A DNA stretch of 64,000 nt from Meandrina meandrites (lineage: Eukaryota > Cnidaria > Anthozoa > Scleractinia > Meandrinidae), in contig OY855916.1 of assembly GCA_963693305.1 (NCBI GenBank), positions 5,811,501 through 5,875,500 on the forward strand, read 5' to 3'. The position numbers were made by a program, and so were the translations under genes. Within the stretch, counting starts at the first letter, position 1. Each line of letters begins with the position of its first letter. Below, one piece after another: positions 20,601 through 34,434 of the stretch. The notes beneath the pieces are model-generated. The model had not been told where the DNA came from. It was given only the letters and a program-made list of their open reading frames with translations, and ran no database searches.

Positions 20601-22130
20601 CTAAATATAAAGAGGGCCGATATTTGGAAACAGCGCCCTGAGTCATGGTGAGAGGTACCACTTTTGGAAATGCGCTGTTTTCATATTTGTTCCAACACGG
20701 TTCACATAAAACGAGGGATCGACTAGGGAAGAGTGCGCCGGCAGTTATTTCTGGGAATGGGAAAGTGTTCAAAATCCGGCACAAAATTAATACACGAAAA
20801 CGTATCCCTAAAGCGATTATGTTAATAAGCAATATAATCTGGTGCGTGCTATAGAACACAAATAGTGATCTAAAAAGAGGTCCTCAAAGAACATTTTTTT
20901 ACAGGAAGTGGTTAACTGACTCATCAAATATATCGGTTCAAAAAAACAAATATAAACAAAAATACAACTCGAAAACAAGCTTTTTTCATGTATGAAAGCA
21001 TTCATTCTTACACGGGCATAATATCGAGCCTAAGACTTAATTCCATTCCAAAGTATTTATATCGTTGTTATTGACCAAATGTGAAGTCCATATGTAGAAA
21101 TATTGGTTGAGTTAGTGTCGTTTGTCAAAAGCTGTTGAGAAATACTTTCATGCGGTACTGTCTTTTTTATTTGGTTTCCTAAAGTTCCGAAAATTTGCCA
21201 AATGTCGAGCTCGAAGGTTGGGGTTATTATCTTATCATGCATGGTTATGACGCTGTCAAGTAAAAAAAAAAAATTTTTTAGCAGAAGGTTGCAAATAAAT
21301 TTATTCTATAAATTAACGAAACACATGTACCAGGGCGTCCCTGACATGTACCGCGCGCGTTTTAGGTCTGAGCAAATTTTTTTATTTTTTTATTTGTCCA
21401 TTATATAAGGTACAATTAAACTGTTCTATTATCTGCTAATTTAGATATAATGGCTGGAGATCTTAGCAAGCTCAATGAGCTTTTCTATGAAGATCCCCTT
21501 ATTATAACTTAAAATAATTACAGAGCAGATGGAATTATATTTAATTCTAGATGTACATTTAATTCTAATACATGTGCTTTCCTAAAAAAAACATAACTGA
21601 AACCTAATTACCTAAGATATTTTGATTTTGCACAAATACTGAAATGCAGGAAATATGGTGACAAATCTGTAACTAATCCCCTATTAAGGAATTAAGAAAT
21701 TGCCCATTAAGGGTGCTTACTTCGTAACAATAAAATATAAAGTTTCACAGTAATTGATGGTTTAATCTCGGATTTGTTGCCTAATACCTCAATTTTAATT
21801 GGATTTTGTTTTTGTAACCTTAGATAAATACAGCACTATTAATTACTGCTATTTCAACTTGTATTTAATCTACTTGTTGACCCTTGTGTTTTTATTTCGT
21901 CTGAACATGTCTAGGAGCAAATTTCAATCCCTGGATAGCGCAAATTTTCAACAACTTTGAATGCTAAACTGCGGTTTGTCAGGTGAGTTTGCTGTTTGTG
22001 AAACTTTCAGCTCATGAACGTAAACACATACAATATCCCGACCTTTGGCCAAAGAGCAAAGAATAGCAAGTAGTCCGGCCATTCGAGCACCGTGGCTTAT
22101 TTCAGTATGAATTTGGAGAGTAGTGTAGCA
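17646..22130. other. Gene-free AT-rich stretch
   Basis: No exon with splice sites and family resemblance was found on either strand. The ORFs of 60-117 codons, including overlapping pairs near 18.5 kb and 20.6 kb, show no known motif. Confidence 0.5.
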
Positions 22131-22144
22131 GCTCTCGTTAGCTT

Positions 22145-22228
22145 AGAATTCTACTGGTCCTCTAGTGTAGCATTCGCTACTTTGTTTTGGGGCTAGGGGC
22201 ATTATTGTTCCTGTTGTTTGTTCCTTGA
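22145..22228 (+). repeat. Dispersed repeat, forward copy
   Basis: It shares aattctactggtcc, a short variable block and ggctaggggcatt..ttgttcc with the reverse complement of 52553-52626, 30 kb away. Confidence 0.55.
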
Positions 22229-22234
22229 AGGGCA

Positions 22235-25200
22235 GCGAGCCATTCACAACTAAGCTAAATTGTCGATAAAGAATATAATTCCGGTTTCTACCTTATGAAG
22301 CGACTAGTTTGGAGTGTTATTACCACTCCACTGCAAGCTACTGGCCTGCACAGTTTGCTTTTATTCACTTATTTGTCTAAACACCATGTACAGTCAGAGA
22401 GGTTCTGTGGAGGGCGTGGACGACAAAGTCCTGTCCATGCAGAACACAATTTTAGCATGATGACAAAGTCCAATTTGGCCCTTATGTCATTAGACTATGC
22501 CCTTCTTGTGCTATTTGTCAGTGCGCCCGCCCGCCATCTTGAAAGCGGAGATGGCCCTCGTGACGACGTTGTGTTTTTACTAAAAGAATGGATTGTTGTC
22601 GGTTGTTGCTTCTCGGACTGACTGCACCAGTAAAAGTAAAACAAGAATTTTCGAACAGAACTGAAATTTAGCAGCTTAACAAGACCTGTCAGAAAATTGT
22701 TTCAAGAGAAAAAGTATTTTTTCTTCAACTTCAGGGAGCCTTCCCAAAATAACAATATACAGGGTTACACTTGCGAAATGAATTTCAAACGTTCATGCCA
22801 TTAAATAATTCACTAAATGTATTTCCCAAACGAAAATTTATGTTTGCCAGGTAAACCACTCCAAGAAAAGAATCCAAAACAATACAAAAACAAACAGAAA
22901 ACTTGGATGTGCATAAAATAATACACCATGACAACAACAACGAGCTTTATTTGCATGGCCATTAATCGTTACAGCATTGCAAAAGCATAAGGCAATTGCA
23001 AAGAAAGAATGGTATACAAACAAATAAAGAAGAAGAGTTTCTAAACTGTATGCAATATACTGGTGCCCGAATTATACAGGTGGTTCGTTTCCTTAATAAC
23101 TTCTGTATTGTGAAGATAACCCAGCGCACACAGTCAGTTGAATTATACGCTGGCATTATGGCCGAAAGGACAAGCTTAAAGCGTGAAAAACTACATTTAC
23201 CTTAAGCTCAAGGATATTTCTGCACGGTCGCGATCCCGCGTCGAATATTTAAATACGCCCTCGTCTCGTTTTATAATCATTCTGTTGTACTTAATTCAGT
23301 CTGCCATCATGTCAACAGCAGTTGAACAATTATCACGCCTGTATGAGTCAGCCACTGTTTTTAGCAACAAACTGTTTTAATTTCTCGAGTCAATGCGTTG
23401 CTTTCAAAAATGAAACAATTTTCAATGGGAAAACAAAGGCAAGAGGCGGGGACAAGCGCGTGACTAGATTTACAACCAATAACAACACAGCTGCTTGTTT
23501 TGTTGTTTTCATTTCCTTGGAGGGCATTCAATGCAAATTGTCGTGAAGTTTAGGCAGCTTTGTTCAAATGCGTATACAATAGGCCTCGGACTTGCTTCTG
23601 GACCACAACTATACTACATGTTGTCGTACCAAGAGAGGCGAAACTGACCGCGGCTTCCGTTAATGTCTGTCATTTATTATTATTTTTTTTATACGCGGCT
23701 AATGAATGGAATAATTGTTGCAAGATCACAGACCTGATCTGAGTCGAGTGTATTGAGACATTTGAGTATCCAAGGTAAGTGTCGATAAAATACAATGACG
23801 TTGTGGAGATTAAGGAGATTAAGAGCTTTTTTGACAAGGAAATAGGATTCACTCATGCAGTGTTGGTGGTATTGAAAGATGCAACTGGTCGATGGCGCAT
23901 ATACGCAACTGGCAAATAATTGCCCCATCACGTTTTTAAGCGGGAATGGTTATATAGGTCTTGTGCTCATGCAACACACCACCAAATGAATCAAACGAAC
24001 ATCATATCACTCCGGAACCACCGCAGAGTCGATAACGGCGATAACACCCTGCGAATAAATGTGTTACGTAGCTTCTTTCATCATACTTTTATTTATATCA
24101 CTCTGTCCTCCGCAGCTAGGCTCTTAACTGACAGAGAAATCGAGAAAAAGGGGCGCACAATCAATTACAGACTAATTATAGAAGAATTCATAAGACGCCT
24201 TTGTGTACTAGGCTAGGGTCAGGGAAGAACGGAGTGTTTATCTCGAAGAGCTTATTGATTTACCTTAATAGCAGTCTACACTACAGTTAAAGCATGTTTT
24301 AATGCTGCTTAGCTAAAGTTGGTTATGAATTGTTTTATACATAAACGTTGTTTACCCAGTTTTTGGATATTAAAAGTTCTCAAATTTACCAAAACCACAA
24401 GGAAGCTTGCGGTTTTCTAGATCCCTCTGCCCCAGTTTTAATTTTCTAAGCTTTCTTTAAGTAAACACGTTTTGTTTTGTTGGTGTCAATAAGCTATTAT
24501 TCCTTGAAGGAAAAGGGTTTGATGCAGTTAACATTTGAATAACTCATATAACTTTAATATCTAAAGGTTTTTTGAGCACTCGTATCCAGTAAGTTGACAA
24601 TACGGTGATTTATTGACTCCAGTTATTTTGTTTGCTGCTTTTTACTGTTTAATTACTCGTGATTAACCAAGTTATCACACAGCACTTTTCAAGTGTCTTC
24701 TGGGAGTCGAGTTCCGGCCATATTCGTCAAAAATGTAACGGTGTTAAACTAAAAATGGTAACTTAGAGAGGTCAAATAAAATGCATGTTGGAAGACACTG
24801 TTCGCATGAAAAATGAGGCAATAAGCTCGAGTTATTTCATTTAAAAGGAAAGTAATAGCGATAAAAATAAAAGAAACTGAAAGGAGTTTCAGCCAGAAAG
24901 GTCACCGATGTAGAAAGAGTGATATAAGTGGGCATTATATTGAAGAACAGTCCAGAATCATCAGAGTTCAGTAAATCGTATAATTTGAACAACGGACAGA
25001 ATGGTGCGTTTGGAAACGTTTTACTGTGCACAAGAGTATAACAACGCCTTTTTCTTAGCATAACGGGTTGGCGTACCAATATCAATTACCATTTAGATAA
25101 CAATGTCCAATAACGTTTTTCTTTAGCGCATGCACATGCGCAATATATAGTCAGGTCACTACAATGTCTATAAACAGGAAACTGAGCTCAAAGCTCGCGC

Positions 25201-26890
25201 ACCTCAACATGGCATTTCCTTTATTGCGGCCTAGAGTACGGGCAAACATGTTAATTAAAGGGGCACTATCATGAACAATACTTTGATAAGTCAAAAGGCA
25301 AAAGACACATTTACATTAATGGCAACCTAAAAATAATGATATAGTAGCTTTGTTAAAAATGACTATATTAGTCCACTGAAGTAGCAAGAGAGTTATTATT
25401 AGAAGTTCATGAACTTCTGGTTGGTATTATCAGGCATGAGATTTTGACCGCAAATTGAAAAAGTCGGCCAGACTTTTCCAAAGTTTGCCCATGTATCTTG
25501 GATAAATCGCTAAAAACTAATTAGATTTCGCTCTCCCTTGAGTATAATTCACTAATATATTCACCTTGGTGTCCTAGGCGCATTTCGTGAATGAGCGAAG
25601 CTACTAAGTCATACCTTAGCTCCGTTATGACCACATATGCATCACAATGCTTGTGATAGTGCCTTTTTAATGTTAACTATCTGAAAGGAGCAAGACAGTA
25701 AATTAATTTTCCGGCTCCAAACTGGCGAGACCAAATATTGACTTGTCTTACTATCGCAATTAAAAAGACAAATTACCCATAGCTAACCCATAGCCCATAG
25801 CTTTGTGTTCTTCTGTTTTATATTCTGTGCCTTTGTATGAGATAAGATAAAATCTGACCTTTAAATGATTTAAACAAGACGAATGCCTAAGTTTATAATA
25901 ATCTCTAAATTAAGGAGGTAAGTAAGTAAACCACAAACTATATTACAAACATTGATATTAGTAAGATTGCTAAAAAATCTTTTAAATTGATCAAATCAAA
26001 TTCACAGTCAACCAATTTTTGGCACATCATATTGCAATTTACAGACTATGACTGGAATTACGGAAATTTTGCGGAATTAGTGACATCGGTTTTCCATAGG
26101 AACACGGTATTTTCCGTTTTCTTTTTGTTCGCCCCTCTTTCGTAATGGCAAACTGAGATTCCTCGCTGTGGTTGGTCCTGTTGGTTCATTACGCGGCCAA
26201 ATTGTGAAAACGAGGTGTCTGAAGATATTCGTTAAATCTCCAACGGATAAAAATGATTTTACACTAGACGGATACAAGATTCCGTTAATTGAAGTTTTTA
26301 TACTTGTATTTCTATAATGTCTTTGTTTAGTGTTGTTTGCGTAGCTATTTTTAGATTTACATCTTTTTTATTCACTTGTATTGTATTTCACCCAGTACAT
26401 TCACTATGTTGTGAAATACTTGTAAGAACGCTTGTAACTACAAAACAAAGTGTTGCATCGAATTAGCATCGAATTAGACTATTCTTTGAAGACTTTTCCA
26501 TTCTCGTTGCGCAAACTAATGAATACCTGAGTAGCACTATCAATGACTTTTCCTCAAAACTAGAGAAGTAAAAAGAGGATAAGGTTGCTTTCGCTGATTA
26601 ACAGGATTTGTTTTCAAGTAATTCTATAAACAACAGGATGTCAAGCCTCAGTTTCAATTTGGCCATACTGCAAACCATTTCCATCCTTGCTCGCCATCGT
26701 TAATCATCCTCACTTCCCAATTGCAATGGAAAGCTGTAAGTTTTGAGATAAGATATAACCAACATTTAAATACGACGAGTATCAAAACTGAGGTAAAATA
26801 AAGAACAGTTTTAAAGTCTAAGAAACCTGTAAAACGACAAGCTATTTAACAAATACGATCGTCAGCTAAAACGAAACAGAAAGATGCAAG
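22235..26890. other. Gene-free AT-rich stretch
   Basis: Only short ORFs without motifs are present. A motif aaaggggcactatcatgaac near 25255 resembles the ends of other repeats here (35713, 57282), hinting at a decayed MITE. Confidence 0.45.
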
Positions 26891-26898
26891 AAGGAATT

Positions 26899-27317
26899 CC
26901 CGGGGGGGGGGGGGGGGGAGTACTTGGACCAATCTTTGTTGGGTATGTGCCGCTGGTCTCTCAGAACCCCTACCCCATTATAGTCATATTCTATGGCCAA
27001 TTATATACCCCATCTTAGTCACTTTTGGGTAAATGTAATTTTCACGACCCCAACTTAGTCACTTAATGGGAGCCGTTTGTCAAATAACAGCAATGAATAC
27101 GGTAACATTTTTTTCAGCGAATCTTTCCGTTTATAAATCACAACTTGCCAGATTTTTCTTACTCTCAAAATCCTGCAAAAGTGTGACCCCATTCTAGTCA
27201 CCCTATAAAAAATGCTTGAAAAAGCGACCCCATTATAGTCAGTCCGTCGTGAAAATGCGACCCCATTCCAGCGGCACATCCCCATTAGCCCATTTATAGG
27301 AAGTGTCCCCCCCCGGG
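26899..27317. mobile_element. CCCGGG/poly-G-ended element, copy A
   Basis: It begins cccggg extended to 17 G and ends with 8 C then ggg. The near-identical flanks aaggaatt and aaggaagt (7 of 8) suggest an 8-bp target duplication. Inside, a motif of the form ACCCCATTATAGTCAC recurs about six times (near 26971, 27007, 27049, 27183, 27228, 27259), some variant. No transposase. Confidence 0.65.
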
Positions 27318-27329
27318 AAGGAAGTACGT

Positions 27330-30300
27330 CAGGACTGACATCAATGTCCAAAAGATCTGAACTTCAGTTTAACTTTTAATTTTAAACAAATCAGACCGTT
27401 AGTCATGATATATTAGGTTTTCCTATAATCCAGGCAAGTCAGTCCTCCATGCCAACTTCTGGAAGTGATACTAACATCAATTCCGGGGAGGTATCTTATA
27501 TATCTTAGCCAATCAAATATTCTTCTCAGAACTCCGGTGACATCATAATACTTGGACGAGTTTGACAACTATCAACAAAATCTCGCATCACTCATTTCTT
27601 TTTCATTTACCACGCCTTTGCTTACTTTTCGATGCAGAGGATTCTGCATCTATATCTACTTACGCTATTAGTTTTAATTAATTTGAAGACTTACTAAAAC
27701 GCGGGGGATGAAAAAGAGTACTACAAATTTGGCTCACACAATGCTCCCATGCACAAGAGGCATAAGTACATTAGACAAGAGCTTAAAACAGGGGGAATTT
27801 TGATTAACATCACGAACGCATAGCGTCCTTACAGCAGTACTTCCTTGAAACATTCACCAAAATCTTTACTGTCTAAACTATGTTCCTCTCGTGGAGTAGA
27901 GTTTGATGTTGCCATGGAAACTACGATTGATCGTCCATCATTTGTCCGTTTAACCGTAAATATTCTCATTACCACAACTTCAATTCGCGCAAACATCTGT
28001 CACGTATATTCAGATCATCAAGAACATAGATGCAATATAAAAGGTGCAATTGTCCATGAAAAGCCATACTCTAGTTTACTTTGCTAAAAAATTGGTAAGA
28101 AAGGTTAATTCTTTTTTCCCGAGCGAGACGCTTAAAGAGACTTTGTTTAGGTGTTTTCGTCGGTAATGACTGCAAACAGAGGTAGCTTGCAAAATGTTAA
28201 TCAGTTAGGCTCAGTTGTGGTCAAGGAAGCGTGGCTCCGCAGTCTAGTGGTTCGGCGTTTAAAATGAGAAAAACATACTTAGGCTTTGATCATGAACGTG
28301 CATGATATCGGTTGTCACGCCTTTTTGGGCGCTTTATCATGCAGCACTTATATTAGTCACTGTTGTATTTGAAAATAACTAGGTGACACGGGTATTGTTA
28401 ATTCAACGTCAACTCAAGTAGCAATGGTTTGGGAATTAGAGACATAAAGTCGTTCATCACCGCACGTCTTTTCATTATTATCGACTCTAAAGCTGTTTAA
28501 TGATCATAATCGGTGAAAATCTCGAGAAATGCACTTCACCGGGAATAGATTTTTTAAACGCTTCACTCGACTATCATATCCATAGATTCTGAAAGATAAC
28601 GTTTGCCTGTGATTAACAGGGGGCCATTCAGTTGTCTTATAAGAATAAAACCGCCCAATATCAAACCGTGAATATACTTCATGAACAACAATTGTTTCAC
28701 TCAATCTGCTCTGAATCAGATAAACACTTAGAGACTTTATGCTCAGTATATATTCTGTTAAATACGCAAGTTGTAAGGTACGTTGAGGAGCAAGACGCTC
28801 AGTACGTGGTCTTAGCCATAGAACACGTGACCTTTTAATTAACCCTTTTACTCCCAGGAGGCATCCAAAATTTAAAAAAAAAATCAAAATTTCGTTTTGC
28901 AAAACCATGAAAAACAAAAACGACCGTGTGAAAAAAACTGCTCCGTAGCTTTCATTTGAATGGCCACACACTAGGGTTTCATCAACAGACGTAAAAGTTA
29001 GATCCACATTTAATATAATGTTGTCGGGGCTTGGCTCTGGGTGTGATTCTGACGTAAGATCGGTGGTGAAACGACATCAGTCTTGCTAGCTCAAAAATAC
29101 AACGATTTTCTGAAGATATTAGATAAAGGGACCGTGGAGCTTGATTGTTATATCAAGTCCGTAGGTTATATTGTATACAGAAAACACATTTCTCTTTAAG
29201 CTCTTTGTTGACTGGAACCGCGCCAAAACGAGCACTTAATGACATGCATATTTGCCGAGTAAATGTCAGTAAATTAAGGAAAACATCCTTGAGATGGAAG
29301 AAAGGATGTTGTAAGATCTTCATTCTAGATACACTTCCCAATGAGTAAAATTCAAATATAATGCTGGCCTCACTCCATAGCAGGACAAACAAGGGTATTT
29401 CATCATCTCCCTGCTGAAATCACCTTCAAAATCTCATTTGGTAAACCGGCTGTTCTTGTTAGTTCATTCAAAAAGAGTAAGACACACAAACTCATTATGT
29501 GTAACATAGAAATTACTATGAATCAAGTGGAAATATCGGGCTATTGGGACAAAAGAAAGGTCTATATCTGAACTTCAGTCGCACAGTACTGAAGTTATTT
29601 CAACTAAAAAAGCAGCCAAACTTCAGCTAAAAACTTGTCACATCTAATAAGACAACCATTTCTCACCTTTGAACTAAGCTCGTTTAATGAGCTTATTCAT
29701 TTTACAGTATTAATTGCCTTTGGGTTTATTTCAAGAAACACTTCGTATGTTAAATATGCCCGCAAGCAAAGTAACTTGTTTTGATCCACAAATCCTTTGT
29801 TATCATACCAGTTAATTCTGATTGTTTTCTTAAAACCCGGCGCAAAGAAATGCCTCCCTTAAGTTGTTGACTGAAAACGCAGAGGACCTCATATCTTAAA
29901 CTAACGGCCTTTGTCGTTAAGATATCACCCTTAGATATGATCAGTTTGATTTCATCATAAATAATGCTACGGAAGTGCGGGCTGATAAGGACAATTGTCA
30001 CCTGAAGAGCTTGCAGTGGTTCATTTTGGTTTCAAACCACGTAGTTGGTCAATGTACCGAATGCAAATGACTTTATTGTGTTATATTGATTGATATACTG
30101 CCGATCAGATCCGATCCACTAGAGTTGTTTTCTGCATATTTCCAATCAAAGAGTTCATCGTGAATGGATACGAGCGTAACTTCAACATATCTTGGGTGAA
30201 AATCGACGAAATCGGACGTTTTCTTGACTGGAATGCCAGGTAAGAAGTTGTAGTTAAATAACGTAGTCAGATTGACAAGGAACGTCGTTATAACAGCTCA

Positions 30301-33300
30301 TTTTTTGAAAGATTTAACTTGAGTGTCACGCGTGGGCAAATATAGAGCGCAACTTCCATAAAACCACGAAACGATAATGACACAGGCGTATTCATAAAAT
30401 GGCAGAGCTTTTTAAGTGTCTAAATTTTCTTTTATTGGTGTTTACGTTTATTCAATTTCGTTTCAATGCGTGATTATCAATGGTATGATTTTAACTGACC
30501 GTTGTTTTTGTTGTGTTCAACTTCAGTTTGTTGTTATTGACCGTGCTGTGAGTATTAGTCGTGCCGGATAATGGAAGAGTCATGTGACACTCTTACACAA
30601 TCATCAGTCTTTAACCGCGGGAACTGTTTTACTCTTAAAGTATATTTGCCGTTTCTTTGGAAACATTTTAAGAATCAGTAACACATCTTACAAATGTTTC
30701 ATTCATGGAAGGTTAATTCCAGTTAGTAAGCCAATGCTTGGAACACCGAATCACTGGAATGATTGAAAGGATGTCATGTGACAATATAGTCTTGTCCTAC
30801 TTAGAGCGCGCGGAAACTTTACATACGGGAGCTTTCGTGTTTTCGCTCTTCCAACTCTTCTTTCATAAGGAGTATGGTGACATTTAGGAATCAGTAAACC
30901 TTGTGTAAAATCACATCACCTACCACGAAAATCTTGTTTGTTTCCCTTAAATACGTTTTAAACGAAACTACACTGCGAGTACTTTATCATACGGTAATGA
31001 CTCAGAAGCAAGTTGTTACATCGTTTGTTGGACCGCGTAGTTCCTGTTTGTGCTAAGAGCTCTTCAAAAACCTTCCTGGCTCATCAACTTTGCTAACATT
31101 AAAGAGTACAGTCACTGGCACCTTTAAACAAGTTAGGCTTGTACTAAGTCGTCTAAGTCAAAAAAAAAAAACCTGGCCAATAATTGAGAAATAAACGGTG
31201 TTATTGATGTTTAAAACTAGTGCATATATAATCGCCGCGCGTGCTGTCAGCTCAGTTGATTCCCTTTATGGATTACGACGTTAAAGCACATAACTCAGTT
31301 TTTTTTTGTAAACTTCGCACCAACATAGTATTGAATATTGTAACATGATAAATGAAGTAATAATGAGCAATGAATTGTGACAAATTTCAAATCACTGTGA
31401 GTCAAAAATAACACCAATAACTGCGAATATCAGTTGATTGATTGCTACATATTTCAATATTTTAATTCTACCCGACCACGGGTAAAGAAAAATACGGCGT
31501 GCGATATATCATCAGGATCACATTGTGTGTAAAGCTCCGCGTTTGTAGCAGATAATTGTCAACTCTTATGTAACTGAAAATCGCTCGCGCGCGCTCGCGA
31601 CCGTCTTCTACATCGCCCCATATCGCTGAGGACTTATCTGATTTAGTATTGAGCGTTTAGTGACTTCTCGAACAAGATAGAGTTTTCGCAGAAAACTGTA
31701 GAGGTCCACCAGCTGTGTTGTTGAAAAATAACTGTTGTGGTGCTGAAGTTACTAGCTTAAATGAGTGATACACTGAGCGCGTAGCCGACGAGGCCGGAAA
31801 TCTTTCGCTTCCAGTATCAACTGTTGAAGCTTTGTATCTGGAATAAAAAAAAACTCAAATGTGGTATTGCAAAATACTGTAAAAACAAGCAGTGCGGCGA
31901 TATTCATAATCAGAGAAGTGTCCGGTAGCTTTCGTTTGAATTTTGCCTTTGGGTTAGGGAATGTTGTTTAGCTGGTGACTGAATTAGTTTAGCTAACAAA
32001 ACCAACGATCGTTTTAGAGTAAAATATGAAATTGAATGTCATGTTCGAGATTTCATGCCACGGCCTGTTCTTCTGGAGATCATAAGTAAGATCTGTGAAA
32101 TTAGAAAAACAGCAATATTTGAAACGAAACGAAGAGACTTCAACGTTATTAAAGGTCTAATTGGCATGTTTATCTGCGTATAGAGTTGAAATCACTAGTC
32201 CGATGATAAATTGAATTGATTCAAGGAATAATAATTAAGGAGCTAGACTAAATAAAATAAGAAGTAGCTGCACGGTTGTCAATTACGGAATGCGTCGTGT
32301 ACTTAGTAACACGTTCTGGGACAGTATTTGAAAGAAGCAACAGGTAAAATAGCGATAGCACAGAGCCTAGTCTATCTAGTAGTAGGGGAGAAATTGCCCG
32401 ATGAGACAACTTAAGTAAAATAGCTGAGCGAAGAGATTATATAGTAGCATAATATGATGCTGCTGTGCGGTGTATACCGTCTTGAAGATCCTTGGATTTC
32501 CTTTTGCTCAATTAGCCTGTTCCAGGCCATGAGATTGTGGAAAAAACGAGCAACCTGCTCCGCTAGAGAGGAGAGAGAGAGGAAAAAGAGCGCCAGTTGC
32601 ACGCTTTCTCTAGAATCTACCAAGAAAACAGGCGCGCAACTACTGAGGGGGGCCCACTAAGGAGAGCTTATCAGTAAGGTTACAGTTGACTAGTGGACTG
32701 CTAGACGGTAATAGTGAAATCCGAAGCTGTTCCCACAGCAATGTGTAGAGAAAGTTCAATCATAGTTCTCGCAGCTGTTGTCTTAGTAATCTTGGCACTG
32801 GCGGAAGAGGGCGCTTTGTTTTCGCCAAAATCTGCACACAAACAAAGTAACAAACGCCGGGTACCCTGCTGGCAAGTTTATACGCTTGTACTGTGACGAA
32901 TAAATTACTTACATCATTATAACAGTGCTAACTAAGACTAAGAAAACGCTTGGTGAAACTTCTTCTGGAATTTCGCGATACATGTAAAACTTCTTCACAA
33001 GCGCGCGCCAATTTGCACTTCTCGTTCCAAGACCCATCGTCAAGCCGGAATTTTCAGCAACAGAAGAGTGTTTTTTTCAGCAGCGAGAGTTTAATTTGCC
33101 TCAGGTACGTTTTGTTTTGTTTTGGGCTCGTGGAGAGCTAAATTCGTACTATCATCCGGCTTTCAAGGCGATCAATCATTAGTCAGCGCCGTATTTTAAT
33201 CATTCAGCCAAGAGTTGTGCTGTTAAACGCATCACTGCTAACAGTAGGTAGCTCTCGCTTGAAAGCATCTTTATTACATGAAAGCTTTCAGCTGGAATGA

Positions 33301-33990
33301 ACTACAACAGACTATTTTCATAAGTTCCGATTTACATAGTTATCTAGTTTAACTGATCCAGACCGGCACTGATTGAGCTAAAGACAGTTTGGAGTAATTA
33401 TCATCAATGCCCCTCTATCATGCCTTAGTCCAGCTTAGTCTTTCCACTCCCAGCTGATTTGCGTACGTAAAGGAAAAAAATATCAATCAAAAGCTAACTC
33501 CCGCCGAGATCTTTTCCGTTTGTTTTGCTTGTGTTTTCGTTTTTTCGCGCCCAAAACCACAGGTTTCGCATCGCTCTGTGTTTATTCATGTACGCCGTCC
33601 ACATGTTGTTTGTCGTCACGGTTTGTTCATTGTTTATGTGGACGGTTAAAATGATTTACAACTGAGTAAGAAAACATTGATGGCTGCGACAGCCTCGTGA
33701 AAAAAGCAGCCCGAGGGTTCGCTTGCGGAATGTCTCCTGCAAGGGCTGTCAATGACAGTGTATTCACCAAGTTTCAAACCTCAACCGACTTCATGTTTAT
33801 TTTTGTCACCCAGTCCTTGTGACAAACTGTTAACTACGTGTTTCGTTATCGCGCGATATAGCGTACCTAGTCGCAACTTGATTTACCCCGCTTTTAGGTA
33901 GGTCGCAGTCGAAAGAGGAAGGCGCAAAAATACAGTGAAGGTATGTCTTATCGAGTTAATAGTGCTCTAGCTAAAGTAGCAGGTACTTTT
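27330..33990. other. Gene-free stretch with scattered repeats
   Basis: The longest ORF of the window (28504-29007, minus) crosses a dispersed repeat and has no family motif, so I do not call it. An exon-like 45-codon open segment ends at a donor-like site near 30235. A GC-rich spot near 31580 and a TATA-like catatataatc at 31222 could be promoter parts but have no gene attached. Confidence 0.45.
28890..29010 (+). repeat. Dispersed repeat (tagctttcatttgaatg family)
   Basis: It contains ctgctccgtagctttcattt gaatg then acactagggtttc. Related copies lie at about 31905-31990, 36325-36375 and 36425-36475, with an inverted one at 41290-41345. Confidence 0.6.
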
Positions 33991-33992
33991 CT

Positions 33993-34430
33993 TGTTTTGA
34001 AGTTTATGCATGGTTAAGTTAGCCAAGGCAACTCCAAACTAGTCATTGACGATGGTAAATGCATCAAGGAATTACGTAGTTTGATTGTTTTCTATCTGCT
34101 TGCGCGTTAAACAATTAAGCTGATTTTGTAAAGAGAGATAAGATTTTGATCACTCTGTAATTGTATAGGGCCATTAGTATTCTCGACGGACCGTTCGCGA
34201 TCCGTTCAATCTGTTTTGAAGTTTATGCATGGTTCAGTTAGCCAAGGCAACTCCAACCTAGTCATTGTCTATGGTAAATGCATCAAGGAATTACGTAGTT
34301 TGATTGTTTTCTATCTGCTTGCGCGTTAAACAATTAAGCTGATTTTGTAAAGAGAGATAAGATTTTGATCACTCTGTAATTGTATAGGGCCATTAGTATT
34401 CTCGACGGACCTTTCGCGATCCGTTCAATC
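33993..34430 (+). repeat. Tandem duplication of a 219-bp unit
   Basis: The copies 33993-34211 and 34212-34430 both start tgttttgaagtttatgcatg and end gatccgttcaatc. I count only about half a dozen differences, so the duplication is recent or homogenised. Confidence 0.95.
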
Positions 34431-34434
34431 TGTA

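Noticed and set aside
20506..20859. 117-codon minus-strand ORF with hydrophobic ends
   Set aside because: No motif, no splice sites and no start context; it overlaps an opposite-strand ORF of similar quality.
28504..29007. 167-codon ORF, longest in the window (minus strand)
   Set aside because: It crosses a dispersed repeat (tagctttcatttgaatg family), shows no domain or splice context, and its composition looks random.
31215..31350. TATA promoter (catatataatc) with short ORF from 31269
   Set aside because: The ORF is only 26 codons with no donor or motif; an AT-rich background makes TATA-like strings common.
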